Shown: positions 10,037 through 17,943 of the stretch, one piece after another | Position numbering within the stretch: the first letter of the stretch is position 1 | How the letters are laid out: every line of letters starts with the position of its first letter | Assembly (NCBI RefSeq): GCF_030317115.1 | Contig: NZ_JASZYF010000005.1 | Location: forward strand, 62,001 to 126,000 | From: Variovorax gracilis | GTDB lineage: Bacteria; Pseudomonadota; Gammaproteobacteria; Burkholderiales; Burkholderiaceae_C | DNA length: 64,000 nt | Direction: 5' to 3' | Notes under the pieces: model-generated | What the model was told of the DNA's origin: nothing | Database searches by the model: none | Seen by the model: only the letters and a program-made list of their open reading frames with translations | Translations under genes and position numbers: made by a program

Positions 10037-10051
10037 ATTCCGCTGACCTTC

Positions 10052-10068
10052 GCTTCCCTGGAGGAAGC
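10052..10068. promoter_or_regulatory. Short hairpin in the sucA leader
   Basis: A perfect 6-bp inverted repeat, GCTTCC-N5-GGAAGC, 16 bp upstream of the sucA start codon. In the mRNA it would form a small stem just before the ribosome binding site. Its function is unknown and chance is possible. Confidence 0.3.
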
Positions 10069-10160
10069 ACTAGTTGGTTAGAAACCTTCCGCGACACGGC
10101 TGAACCGATTGGCGGATGCGACTGTGGCTGGGGAAGGGCCTGAGTACGGGGCGGATTGTA

Positions 10161-10242
10161 CCCCCCAGCCTTACCCGCTATGTGTGGCCGCCCGCCCCCT
10201 CTGCAAGGGGGCGATGCGTGCGGACCGGCGTCACCGGTTCCG
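10161..10242 (-). repeat. Dispersed intergenic repeat, copy C
   Basis: Reverse-orientation copy in the 219-bp gap between prpE and sucA. Read on the minus strand it gives GGAACCGGTGACGCCGGTCC, a GCCCCCTTGCAGAGGGGGC hairpin, GGCGGCCACAC and GCTGGGGGG, the same order of blocks as copies A and B. Divergence is higher than between A and B. Confidence 0.65.
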
Positions 10243-10255
10243 GGCAGTGCCCGAG

Positions 10256-12160
10256 TCAGAACAGATTCTTGATTTGCTGGAGGGTGGACGGGTCGTCGAT
10301 GGTCGTCAGGTCGCCGGGATCGCGTTGCTCGCACACAGCCTGGATGGCGCGGCGCAGGAGCTTGCCGCTCCGGGTCTTGGGCAAGGCGGTCACGAAGCGC
10401 ACACGCGCGGGCCGGGCCAGCGCGCCGAGGTCGTCGGAAACACGCTTCATGATTTCCCCTTCCAGTTGAAGGGCCGCTTGCTCGTCGGCGACGGCCGCCC
10501 CGTCCTTGGCGACCACGAACGCCAAGGCCACCTGGCCCTTGAGCGCATCGGCGACACCGACCACGGCGACTTCGGCCACGTTCGCGTGGCCGGAGATGCT
10601 CTCCTCGATCTCGCGCGTGCCCAGTCGATGGCCGGCCACGTTGATCACGTCGTCGGTGCGGCCGAGGATGTAGAAGTAGCCGTCCGCGTCGCGGATGCCC
10701 CAGTCGAAGGTCGAATACACCAGCTTGCCCGGAACGCTCTTCCAGTAGGTGTTCACGAAGCGCTCGTCGTCCCTCCAGACCGTCTGCATGAAACCCGGCG
10801 GCGTCGGGCCCTCGATGACGACGACGCCCTTCTCGTCGGGCCCCGCAAGCTCCTCGCCGGTCGACTCGTGGAGGATCTTGACCTTGAAGCCGTACATCGG
10901 GACGCCCGGGCTGCCGAACTTGCTCGGCGTGCGCTCCACGCCATTCGCGACCGTCAGGATCGGCCAGCCCGACTCGGTCTGCCAGTAGTTGTCGATGATC
11001 GGCACGCCCAGGCCTTCGCTGATCCAGCGCCCCGTCGGCTCGTCCAGCGGTTCGCCGGCCAGGAAGAGCGCACGCAGGCTCGAGAGGTCGTACTTCTTGA
11101 GCAGCGCAGGGTCCTGCTTCTTGAGCACGCGCACCGCGGTCGGCGCACTGAACATGACCGTCACCTTGTACTTCTCGACCAGGCGCCACCAGATGCCGCC
11201 GTCGGGCTGCTGGTCGATGCCTTGCGTAGGCAGGCCCTCGTACATGATGGTCGCCATGCCCGCGATGAGCGGGCCGTAGACGATGTAGCTGTGGCCGACC
11301 ACCCACCCGATGTCGCTGGTCGAGAAATAGGTTTCGCCGGCTCGGCCATCGAAGATGTGCTGCATGCTGGCGGCGAGTGCGACGGCGTAGCCGCCGGTGT
11401 CGCGCTGCACGCCCTTGGGCTTGCCGGTCGTGCCGCTCGTATAGATGGTGTAGCTGATGTCCGTCGCATCCAGCCAGGTGCACGGCACTTCGGCATCGCG
11501 ATGCTTTTCGAGCAGCACACTCGCGAGGTGGTCGCGGCCCTCGCTCAGTTCCATCGGCGCCAGCTCGCGATCGAACAGCAGCACCGCATCGGGCTTGTGC
11601 GAGGACAGGCGGATCGCCTCGTCGAGCAAGGGTTTGTACGCCAGGATCTTGTTGCCGCGCGATCCGGCATCCGCGCTCACGATGACCTTCGGCGTGGCGT
11701 CCTCGATGCGCGAGGCCAGCGAGCCGCTCGCGAATCCGCCGAACACCACGCAGTGAATGGCCCCGATGCGCGCGCACGCGAGCATGGCGAATGCCGCCTC
11801 GGGAATCATCGGCATGTAGATCAGGACGCGATCGCCTTTGCCGACGCCCAGTTCCATCAGGCTGGCCGCGACGCGCTGCACTTCGGCGTGGAGTTCCTTG
11901 AAGCTGTAGCTTTTCTCGACGCCGGTCTCGGTCGACACGAAGATCAAGGCGCGCTGCTCGCCCCGGCTGGCCAGGTGGCGATCGACCGCGTTGTGGCAGA
12001 GGTTGGTCGTGCCGCCCACGAACCAGCGTGCGAAAGGCGGCCGGCTGGCGTCCAGGATCAGCTGCGGCGGTGTCTTCCAGTCGATGAGCCTGGCCTGTTC
12101 GGACCAGAAGCCTTCGGGTTCGTCGACGGACCGACGGTAGAACTCTGCGTAGCGGCTCAT
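10256..12160 (-). CDS. prpE: Propionate--CoA ligase / acyl-CoA synthetase
   Basis: A 634-residue AMP-forming synthetase of the acetyl/propionyl-CoA synthetase family; it activates a short-chain acid to acyl-CoA through an acyl-adenylate. P-loop TIYTSGTTGKPKGV, NYWQTESGWP, DDVINVAGHRLGTREIE and the C-terminal catalytic lysine in KTRSGKLLRR are present. The N-terminus (YRRSVDEPEGFW..., PPFARWFVGGTTNLCHNAVD) is closer to PrpE than to Acs, and the length suits PrpE. The frame is open upstream, but AAGGAG stands just before the ATG at 12160, which fixes the start. It is followed by a gap with repeat C and then sucA. Substrate preference is inferred from family only. Confidence 0.88.
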   Translation of the reverse strand: MSRYAEFYRRSVDEPEGFWSEQARLIDWKTPPQLILDASRPPFARWFVGGTTNLCHNAVDRHLASRGEQRALIFVSTETGVEKSYSFKELHAEVQRVAASLMELGVGKGDRVLIYMPMIPEAAFAMLACARIGAIHCVVFGGFASGSLASRIEDATPKVIVSADAGSRGNKILAYKPLLDEAIRLSSHKPDAVLLFDRELAPMELSEGRDHLASVLLEKHRDAEVPCTWLDATDISYTIYTSGTTGKPKGVQRDTGGYAVALAASMQHIFDGRAGETYFSTSDIGWVVGHSYIVYGPLIAGMATIMYEGLPTQGIDQQPDGGIWWRLVEKYKVTVMFSAPTAVRVLKKQDPALLKKYDLSSLRALFLAGEPLDEPTGRWISEGLGVPIIDNYWQTESGWPILTVANGVERTPSKFGSPGVPMYGFKVKILHESTGEELAGPDEKGVVVIEGPTPPGFMQTVWRDDERFVNTYWKSVPGKLVYSTFDWGIRDADGYFYILGRTDDVINVAGHRLGTREIEESISGHANVAEVAVVGVADALKGQVALAFVVAKDGAAVADEQAALQLEGEIMKRVSDDLGALARPARVRFVTALPKTRSGKLLRRAIQAVCEQRDPGDLTTIDDPSTLQQIKNLF

Positions 12161-12266
12161 GGGCTTGTCTCCTTGTCTTGCAGATGCACTTCCGGCGCTT
12201 GCCGAAACTGAATTCATAATTATGGAGACTGTGCTTTCTGCAAGCTGACAGAACCGCGGCAGCACT

Positions 12267-13730
12267 TCATCGCAACGGAAGGTGCGTCGCACGCTGGCCG
12301 AGCGAGGCATCCGCCAGCGAGGGGTCGGGATGGCCCAGGTAGAACTTGAACACCAGGCGCTGTACCGCATTGCCATAGGGCGGATAGAACAGGCCCATCG
12401 GAAACCAGGGCGCGCGCTTGAAGGTTCCTTTCGCATGCGACAACTCGCGAAAGCCTTCCTCGCCATGGTAGGTGCCCATTCCCGAGTTGCCGGTGCCCCC
12501 GAAAGGCAAGTCGTGGTTGAAGGCGTGCCACCCCCAGTCGTCGACGCACAGGCCGCCGGAATGCGTCAAGTTCGTCAGGCGCTCCAGTTCCGCGCCCTTG
12601 CATCCGAATACATAGAGCGCCAATGGCCGCGGCCTGGCTGCGATGTATTCGATGGCCTGGTCCAGCGTGTCGTAGCCCACCACCGGGAGGATCGGCCCGA
12701 ACAGTTCCTCGTTGGCGATGCGCATGTCATCCCGCACGCCGGTAACGACATGCAGCGGAATGCGCCGCCCCGGCCCGTCGTCGCCACAGGCGATGACCTT
12801 CCCGCCCTTCGCGGCGGCATCGGCCAGCAGATCGCGGATGCGTTGCGCATGCGGCTCGCAAGCCATGCTGGTGTAGTCGTGATTGCCCTGCACCGTGGGG
12901 TACAAGCGCCGGAAGGACCGTTCCACCGCGCCGGCAAAGGCGTCGACCCGGGGGCGCGGCACCAGTGCGTAGTCGGGCGCAAGGCAGACTTGGCCGCTGC
13001 TGAAGGCTTTGCCGTGGGCGACGCGTTCGGCGGCCGTCTCCAGCGCGTCGTCGCTCGCCACGAGCGACGGCGACTTGCCGCCCAGTTCCAGTGTGACTGG
13101 CGTGAGGTGTTGCGCCGCCGCGCGCATGATGTGATGGCCCACCGCCGGCGACCCGGTGAACACCAGGTGGTTGAAGGCCAGGTGCGAAAACACCTGCGCC
13201 TCGGCAACCTCGCCGCCGAAGACCGCGACCTCGTCCACTGCGAAGCGCTCGGCAAGCATCTGGGCCAGCAGTTCAGTGGTGCGGGGGGACAGTTCCGACA
13301 TCTTGATCATCACGCGGTTGCCTGCTGCCAGCGCGGCAACCAGCGGCCCCAGCGACAGGTACAGCGGAAAGTTCCACGGCGTGATCACGCCGACCACGCC
13401 CTTGGGCTGGTAGTTGACCAGCGCGCTGTTGGTCAGGAACAGCAGTTCGGTCGCGCGACGCTGCGGCGCCATCCATCGACGCAGGCGGTGCAGCGCGTGG
13501 TTGATCTCCAGGATCGGGCCGAGCACCTCGATCAGCTTCGTCTCGGCCGGTGAACGCCCGCCGAAATCGGCGCTCACCGCCGCGGCGATGCGATCCTGAT
13601 AGCGCTGGAGCAGGCTCTTCAGCGCCTTCAAATTGGCTTTGCGCTCGGAAAGGCTGGGATACGGTTTCGCCAGGAACGCCACGCGTTGCTGCTCGAAGGT
13701 GTCTTGCATGCGCTGAACGATGGTGTCCAT
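12267..13730 (-). CDS. Coniferyl-aldehyde-dehydrogenase-type NAD(P)+ aldehyde dehydrogenase
   Basis: A 487-residue aldehyde dehydrogenase. Catalytic glutamate in VTLELGGKSP (E215) and catalytic cysteine in SSGQVCLAPDY (C249) are present, with PWNFPLYLSLGPL and FTGSPAVGHH for cofactor binding. The sequence type (PDYALVPR after the cysteine, and NHDLPFGGTGNSGMG near the C-terminus) is that of the coniferyl aldehyde dehydrogenase subgroup, which also includes enzymes acting on medium- and long-chain aldehydes. It is the last gene of the six-gene lipid operon, starting 3 bp after the esterase stop. In that setting a fatty aldehyde made by the GMC oxidoreductase is the most likely substrate (inference). 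Confidence 0.88.
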   Translation of the reverse strand: MDTIVQRMQDTFEQQRVAFLAKPYPSLSERKANLKALKSLLQRYQDRIAAAVSADFGGRSPAETKLIEVLGPILEINHALHRLRRWMAPQRRATELLFLTNSALVNYQPKGVVGVITPWNFPLYLSLGPLVAALAAGNRVMIKMSELSPRTTELLAQMLAERFAVDEVAVFGGEVAEAQVFSHLAFNHLVFTGSPAVGHHIMRAAAQHLTPVTLELGGKSPSLVASDDALETAAERVAHGKAFSSGQVCLAPDYALVPRPRVDAFAGAVERSFRRLYPTVQGNHDYTSMACEPHAQRIRDLLADAAAKGGKVIACGDDGPGRRIPLHVVTGVRDDMRIANEELFGPILPVVGYDTLDQAIEYIAARPRPLALYVFGCKGAELERLTNLTHSGGLCVDDWGWHAFNHDLPFGGTGNSGMGTYHGEEGFRELSHAKGTFKRAPWFPMGLFYPPYGNAVQRLVFKFYLGHPDPSLADASLGQRATHLPLR

Positions 13731-13733
13731 GGT

Positions 13734-14687
13734 TCACTCCTCGGAGGGCGCCGCGATCGACTGCGCGGTCGCGGTCGTCGCAGACTGCGGCTCCGGGCCG
13801 CAGTACTCTGCGATGAAGCTGCCGATCTCGTCGAGCGACTGCTTCGACTGCGGCAGCATCCTGATCAGTTGAAAGACGTGCGGCATGCCCGGCCAGACCT
13901 TGACCCGGGCATCGATGCCGCAGGCGCGCGCACGCTCCGCGGCGCGCAGCGAATCGTCGAGCAGCATCTCGCTGCCCGAGACATGGAACAGCAGCGGTGG
14001 CAGCCCGGCCCAGTCTCCGAACAGGGGCGACACGGCGGGATCGTCCGCGGATGCGCCGTCGAGGTAGGTAGACAGCACCAGCGTGAGCGCATGCCGGTTG
14101 AAAAGAACATCGCTGCCTTCGTTGACCTGCACCGAGGGGCTGCCGCCCGTGAGGTCGGTGACGGGCGACATCATCGCTGCGCAAGTGGGCAGCGGCGCGC
14201 CTTCATCACGCAAGCGCATCAGCAAGGCCAAGGCGAGATTTCCGCCGGCCGAATCGCCGGCGATGGCCATGCGGCGAGGCGAAATCCCCTGCCCGACCAG
14301 CCAACCGTAGACCGCAACGCAATCGTCGAGCCCCGCCGGGAAACGGTGCTCCGGCGCAAGCCGATACGCCGGCAGCAGCACACGCAGCCCTGTCTTCAGC
14401 GCCAACTGCGATGCCATTTGCCGATAGCTGTTGGGCAGGTGGAGGCTGAAGGCCCCGCCGTGGAGGTAGAGCAGCACCCCACGCTGCGCCGCGCCCTCCT
14501 CGCCGATCCATTCCGACGGCACGCCGCGGGCGTCGACACCGACGACGTCGATCTTGTCGCCCACGAGCTTGAGCCCGGCATCGGCGAGCCAGGCCTTCTT
14601 GCGCAACTGGCCGATGGTGACGCCCCTGCTCCACAGGCGCTTGACACCGAAGCGCAGCGCCGCGTTGATGGCCGACATGGGGATCAT
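13734..14687 (-). CDS. Alpha/beta hydrolase, hormone-sensitive lipase (HSL) family esterase
   Basis: A 317-residue esterase/lipase. HGG oxyanion-hole motif YLHGGAF (76-78), nucleophile elbow GDSAGG (S146), acid aspartate around D244/D245, and histidine in GMPHVFQL (H270) complete the triad. This is HSL family (IV) of bacterial esterases. The ATG at 14687 overlaps the GMC oxidoreductase stop by 4 bp; an alternative start three codons further in (MSAIN) is possible. The open frame extending upstream to 15053 is a shadow of the GMC gene. In this operon it could hydrolyse wax or acyl esters; the substrate is inferred. Confidence 0.87.
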   Translation of the reverse strand: MIPMSAINAALRFGVKRLWSRGVTIGQLRKKAWLADAGLKLVGDKIDVVGVDARGVPSEWIGEEGAAQRGVLLYLHGGAFSLHLPNSYRQMASQLALKTGLRVLLPAYRLAPEHRFPAGLDDCVAVYGWLVGQGISPRRMAIAGDSAGGNLALALLMRLRDEGAPLPTCAAMMSPVTDLTGGSPSVQVNEGSDVLFNRHALTLVLSTYLDGASADDPAVSPLFGDWAGLPPLLFHVSGSEMLLDDSLRAAERARACGIDARVKVWPGMPHVFQLIRMLPQSKQSLDEIGSFIAEYCGPEPQSATTATAQSIAAPSEE

Positions 14688-16282
14688 GGGTGCTGCGACT
14701 GTGCTTCGGGGATGTGGCTCATCGCGTTCTCGGCAATGGCCGCGATCGTCAGCGACGGGTTGACGCCGGGGTTCGCCGGCATGGCGGCACCGTCGCAGAC
14801 AAGAAGATTGCGGTAGCCGAAGACGCAGTTGTGCCGATCGACGACGCCGCTGCCAGCGTCCTTGCCGATGACCGCGCCACCAAGGATGTGCGCCGTCGAC
14901 GGGACGTTGGCCAAGGCTTCGAGCACCATGCTCTGGGCGATGCCGCCCGTCTGCTGCGCCAGCCATTCCGCGGCCTCGTTGGCCACCGGGATGAAAGTCG
15001 GGTTGGGCTTTTCCTTGTCCTGCTCGGTGCTCAGGCCGATACCACCCCACCACCCTCGCCTGGCGCGAAACGCAATGGCGTTGTCAAGGCTCTGCATGAC
15101 CAGGAAGATGACGGTGCGACGCCCCCAGCCAAAGGGCCACAGCACCTTGGCAAAGCGCAGCGGGTGGCGCGCGATGCTGCCGAGCAGCCGCAGTGGACGG
15201 GTCACGCGCGTGCCCTCGCCGGTGATCATGGTGAACTGGGTCGACATGAAGTCGCCCTTCGCACCATAGGTGACGAATTCGATGTGTGTGTCCGGGCGCG
15301 GGTGGATGCTGGCGCTGATGGCCACGTCCCTGCTCGGATGGAGCTTCTCGTCAGGCAAGGTCACGGCGAGTATCGATTCGCTGTTGGTGCGCACCAGTTC
15401 GCCCAGCCGGTCGCTGATCGCGGGCAGCGAGCCGCCGTGCTTGCACCTGGCGAGTAATCGGTTGGTGCCCAGCGCACCTGCGGACACGACCACGCCGCGC
15501 GCGTCGAAGCTGCGCCGCTGCTTGTTGAACCACGCACCGGGCCGCTGCGTGGTGACGCGGTAGCCGTCACTGCCGTCGGGCGCGCCGAGCGGCCGAATAT
15601 CGACGACTTCATGTTCCGGCAGGATCTGCGCGCCCGCCTTCTCGGCGAACCACAGGTAGTTCTTCACCAGCGTGTTCTTGGCACCGATGCGGCAACCCAC
15701 CATGCAGGCGCCGCAGCGCGTGCAGCCGGTTCGTGCCGGCCCCTTGCCGCCGAAGTACGGGTCGGGCACTGTCTCGCCCGGCTCTCCGAAGAAGATGCCC
15801 ACGGGTGTGCGCCTGAACGTCTGCTCCACGCCGAAGTGCCGGGCCACGTCCATCAGCAGCTTCTGCCCGTCGCTTTCGAAAGGCACGGTATTGACACCGA
15901 GCATGTGTTCGGCGGTGTCGTAGTGCGGTCGGAGCGTGGCGGCCCAGTCGTCCAGCCCAGCCCACTGGGGATTGACGAAGAACTCCGGTGCGCCGCGGTA
16001 CAGGGTGCAGGCATAGACCACGCTGCCGCCCCCGACCGCCGCACCGCTCGCAATGAACACGTCCTTGAACGGCGTCAGGCGCAGGATGCCGCGCAGGCCG
16101 AGCGCGGGCGCCCACAGGAAATCGCGCAGGTTCCAGGTCGTGGCCGCGTAGTCCTCGTCGCGATAGCGCCGGCCGCATTCGAGCACCGCCACCTTGTAGC
16201 CCTTCTCGGACAGGCGAAGCCCCGACACGCTGCCGCCGAAGCCCGATCCGATGATCAGCCAGTCATAGTCGAAGTTCGTCAT
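14684..16282 (-). CDS. GMC-family FAD oxidoreductase with a CxxCxxCxxxC cluster motif
   Basis: A 532-residue GMC (glucose-methanol-choline) oxidoreductase related to cholesterol-oxidase-like and long-chain alcohol oxidases. FAD-binding IIGSGFGGSV (10-19) and the C-terminal NLLVCDGAAMPANPGVNPSL signature are clear. Residues 187-197 hold CTRCGACMVGC, a C-x2-C-x2-C-x3-C pattern like a 4Fe-4S ferredoxin site. It is known in a subset of these enzymes and suggests electron transfer to an acceptor rather than simple oxidase chemistry. It is coupled by ATGA overlaps to the acyl-CoA ligase gene upstream and the esterase gene downstream. Likely oxidises a fatty alcohol released by the alkyl sulfatase (inference). 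Confidence 0.86.
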   Translation of the reverse strand: MTNFDYDWLIIGSGFGGSVSGLRLSEKGYKVAVLECGRRYRDEDYAATTWNLRDFLWAPALGLRGILRLTPFKDVFIASGAAVGGGSVVYACTLYRGAPEFFVNPQWAGLDDWAATLRPHYDTAEHMLGVNTVPFESDGQKLLMDVARHFGVEQTFRRTPVGIFFGEPGETVPDPYFGGKGPARTGCTRCGACMVGCRIGAKNTLVKNYLWFAEKAGAQILPEHEVVDIRPLGAPDGSDGYRVTTQRPGAWFNKQRRSFDARGVVVSAGALGTNRLLARCKHGGSLPAISDRLGELVRTNSESILAVTLPDEKLHPSRDVAISASIHPRPDTHIEFVTYGAKGDFMSTQFTMITGEGTRVTRPLRLLGSIARHPLRFAKVLWPFGWGRRTVIFLVMQSLDNAIAFRARRGWWGGIGLSTEQDKEKPNPTFIPVANEAAEWLAQQTGGIAQSMVLEALANVPSTAHILGGAVIGKDAGSGVVDRHNCVFGYRNLLVCDGAAMPANPGVNPSLTIAAIAENAMSHIPEAQSQHP

Positions 16283-17913
16283 GCCACGTTGCGCAGTTCG
16301 CGGCGCAGGATCTTGCCGACGGCCGATTTCGGCAGCGCATCGACGAAGCGGACGATGCGCGGCACCTTGTAGGCGGTGAGTTCGTTGCGACAGAACGCCG
16401 CCACGTCATCTTCACTCAGCGTCGTGTCCGCGGCCTTGACGATGAACAGCTTGACCGCCTCGCCCGTCTTCTCGTCGGGCACGCCGATGCAGGCGCATTC
16501 GACGACGCCGGGGCAGCCCGTGGCCACTGCCTCGATCTCGTTCGGAAAGACGTTGAAGCCGGAGACGATGATCATGTCCTTCTTGCGATCGACGATCCTG
16601 AGGAAGCCCTTGGCGTCGAACACGCCGACGTCGCCGGTCCGGAAATAGCCGTCGGCGGTGAACGTGGTCGCCTGGGTCTCGGGCTTCTGCCAGTAGCCGC
16701 TCATCACCTGCGGGCCACGGACGCAGATCTCGCCCGGCTCGCCGATGCCGACCTCGCGGTTCTCCTCGTCGAGCAGCTTGACGTCGGTCGACGGCAGCGG
16801 AAGCCCCGTCGTGCCGGTAAAGGCTTGCACCGAGGCCGGATTGAAGCTCACGATCGGACTCGTCTCCGAAAGGCCGAAACCCTCGCGGATGAAGGTGCCG
16901 GTGAGCGCGAGCCATTTGTCCGACACCGCGCCGATCACCGCCGCGCCGCCCCCGCCCGCCAGGCGCAGGTTGGACCAGTCGATCTCCTTGCTCTTCGGGT
17001 GCGCGCACAGGCCCGCATAGAGCGTGTTCACCCCCATGAACACGGTGGGGCGCGCCTTCTTCATCGTGTCGAGGAAGCTGTCGAAGTCGCGTGGGTTGGG
17101 CACGAGCCAGTTGTCGGCGCCGACCGAGAAGTAGGTGATGAAGTTCACCATCAACGCGAAGATGTGATACAGCGGGATCGCCGTGACGACGACCTCCGCG
17201 CCCGGGCGCAGGTTGTCAGGCATGAAGGCCTTGAACTGCTCGGTATTGGCGATCAGGTTGCGGTGCGACAGCGATGCGCCCTTCGACAAGCCCGTGGTAC
17301 CGCCCGTGTACTGCAGGAACAGCAGGTCGTCGCCGTTGAGCTCCACCGACTCGAACGGCAGGTCGGCCCCTTCTTCGAGTGCCTGGGCCAGCGAGGTGGC
17401 CGAACCCAGTCGCGCGTCCACGGCAGGGCTCGGAATCTGCACGCCGCTGCCGTCGCCCACGCCGGTGGTGAGCACGGTCTTCAGCCGTGTCCGCCCCATC
17501 ACTTCGGCCACCGTGCCCGATACGCCGCTGTAGACGATGATCGTCTCTACCCCGGCATCATTGAGCTGGTGTTCGAGCTCGCGCGGCGTATAGAGCGGGT
17601 TGACGTTCACCTGCGCCGCTCCGGCGCGGATGATGCCCAGGAAGGCGATCGGGAACGCGAGCAGGTTCGGCGCCATCACGGCGATGCGGTCGCCGCGCCG
17701 AACGCCCAGCCTGGCTTGCAGGTACGCCGCGAAGTTGCGTGACAGCGTGTCCAGCTGTCCATAGGTGAGTGTCTGTCCCGCGCAGCGGAACGCCGGCTTG
17801 TCAGCGAAGCGTTTCATCGCCTGCTCCAGCATCTCGGTGACCGACCGATAGGCGTCGGCGTTGATTTCCTTCGGAATGTCGCCATAGCTGGCGTGCCAGA
17901 GTCTTTCGGTCAT
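16279..17913 (-). CDS. Long-chain fatty acid--CoA ligase
   Basis: A 544-residue AMP-forming acyl-CoA synthetase of the FadD type. P-loop LQYTGGTTGLSKGA, GFGLSETSP, YFRTGDVGVFDAKGFLRIVD, RKKDMIIVSGFNVFPNEIE and the catalytic lysine in SAVGKILRREL are all in place. The length (about 545-560 in the family) is normal. It starts 30 bp after the alkyl sulfatase stop and overlaps the GMC gene start by 4 bp. In this operon it would activate the fatty acid made by the aldehyde dehydrogenase to acyl-CoA, feeding beta-oxidation or the WS/DGAT enzyme encoded upstream. Confidence 0.92.
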   Translation of the reverse strand: MTERLWHASYGDIPKEINADAYRSVTEMLEQAMKRFADKPAFRCAGQTLTYGQLDTLSRNFAAYLQARLGVRRGDRIAVMAPNLLAFPIAFLGIIRAGAAQVNVNPLYTPRELEHQLNDAGVETIIVYSGVSGTVAEVMGRTRLKTVLTTGVGDGSGVQIPSPAVDARLGSATSLAQALEEGADLPFESVELNGDDLLFLQYTGGTTGLSKGASLSHRNLIANTEQFKAFMPDNLRPGAEVVVTAIPLYHIFALMVNFITYFSVGADNWLVPNPRDFDSFLDTMKKARPTVFMGVNTLYAGLCAHPKSKEIDWSNLRLAGGGGAAVIGAVSDKWLALTGTFIREGFGLSETSPIVSFNPASVQAFTGTTGLPLPSTDVKLLDEENREVGIGEPGEICVRGPQVMSGYWQKPETQATTFTADGYFRTGDVGVFDAKGFLRIVDRKKDMIIVSGFNVFPNEIEAVATGCPGVVECACIGVPDEKTGEAVKLFIVKAADTTLSEDDVAAFCRNELTAYKVPRIVRFVDALPKSAVGKILRRELRNVA

Positions 17914-17943
17914 GTCTTGCTCCTGGATGGAAGACTTGGGGGG

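Noticed and set aside
5924..10081. A plus-strand open frame of 1385 codons opposite sucB and sucA
   Set aside because: It lies antisense to two clearly conserved genes, spans their gap, has a His/Arg/Val-rich shadow composition and no recognisable domain. Long antisense frames are expected at this GC content.
10109..12211. A plus-strand open frame of 700 codons opposite prpE
   Set aside because: Antisense shadow of a conserved acyl-CoA synthetase; no domain seen.
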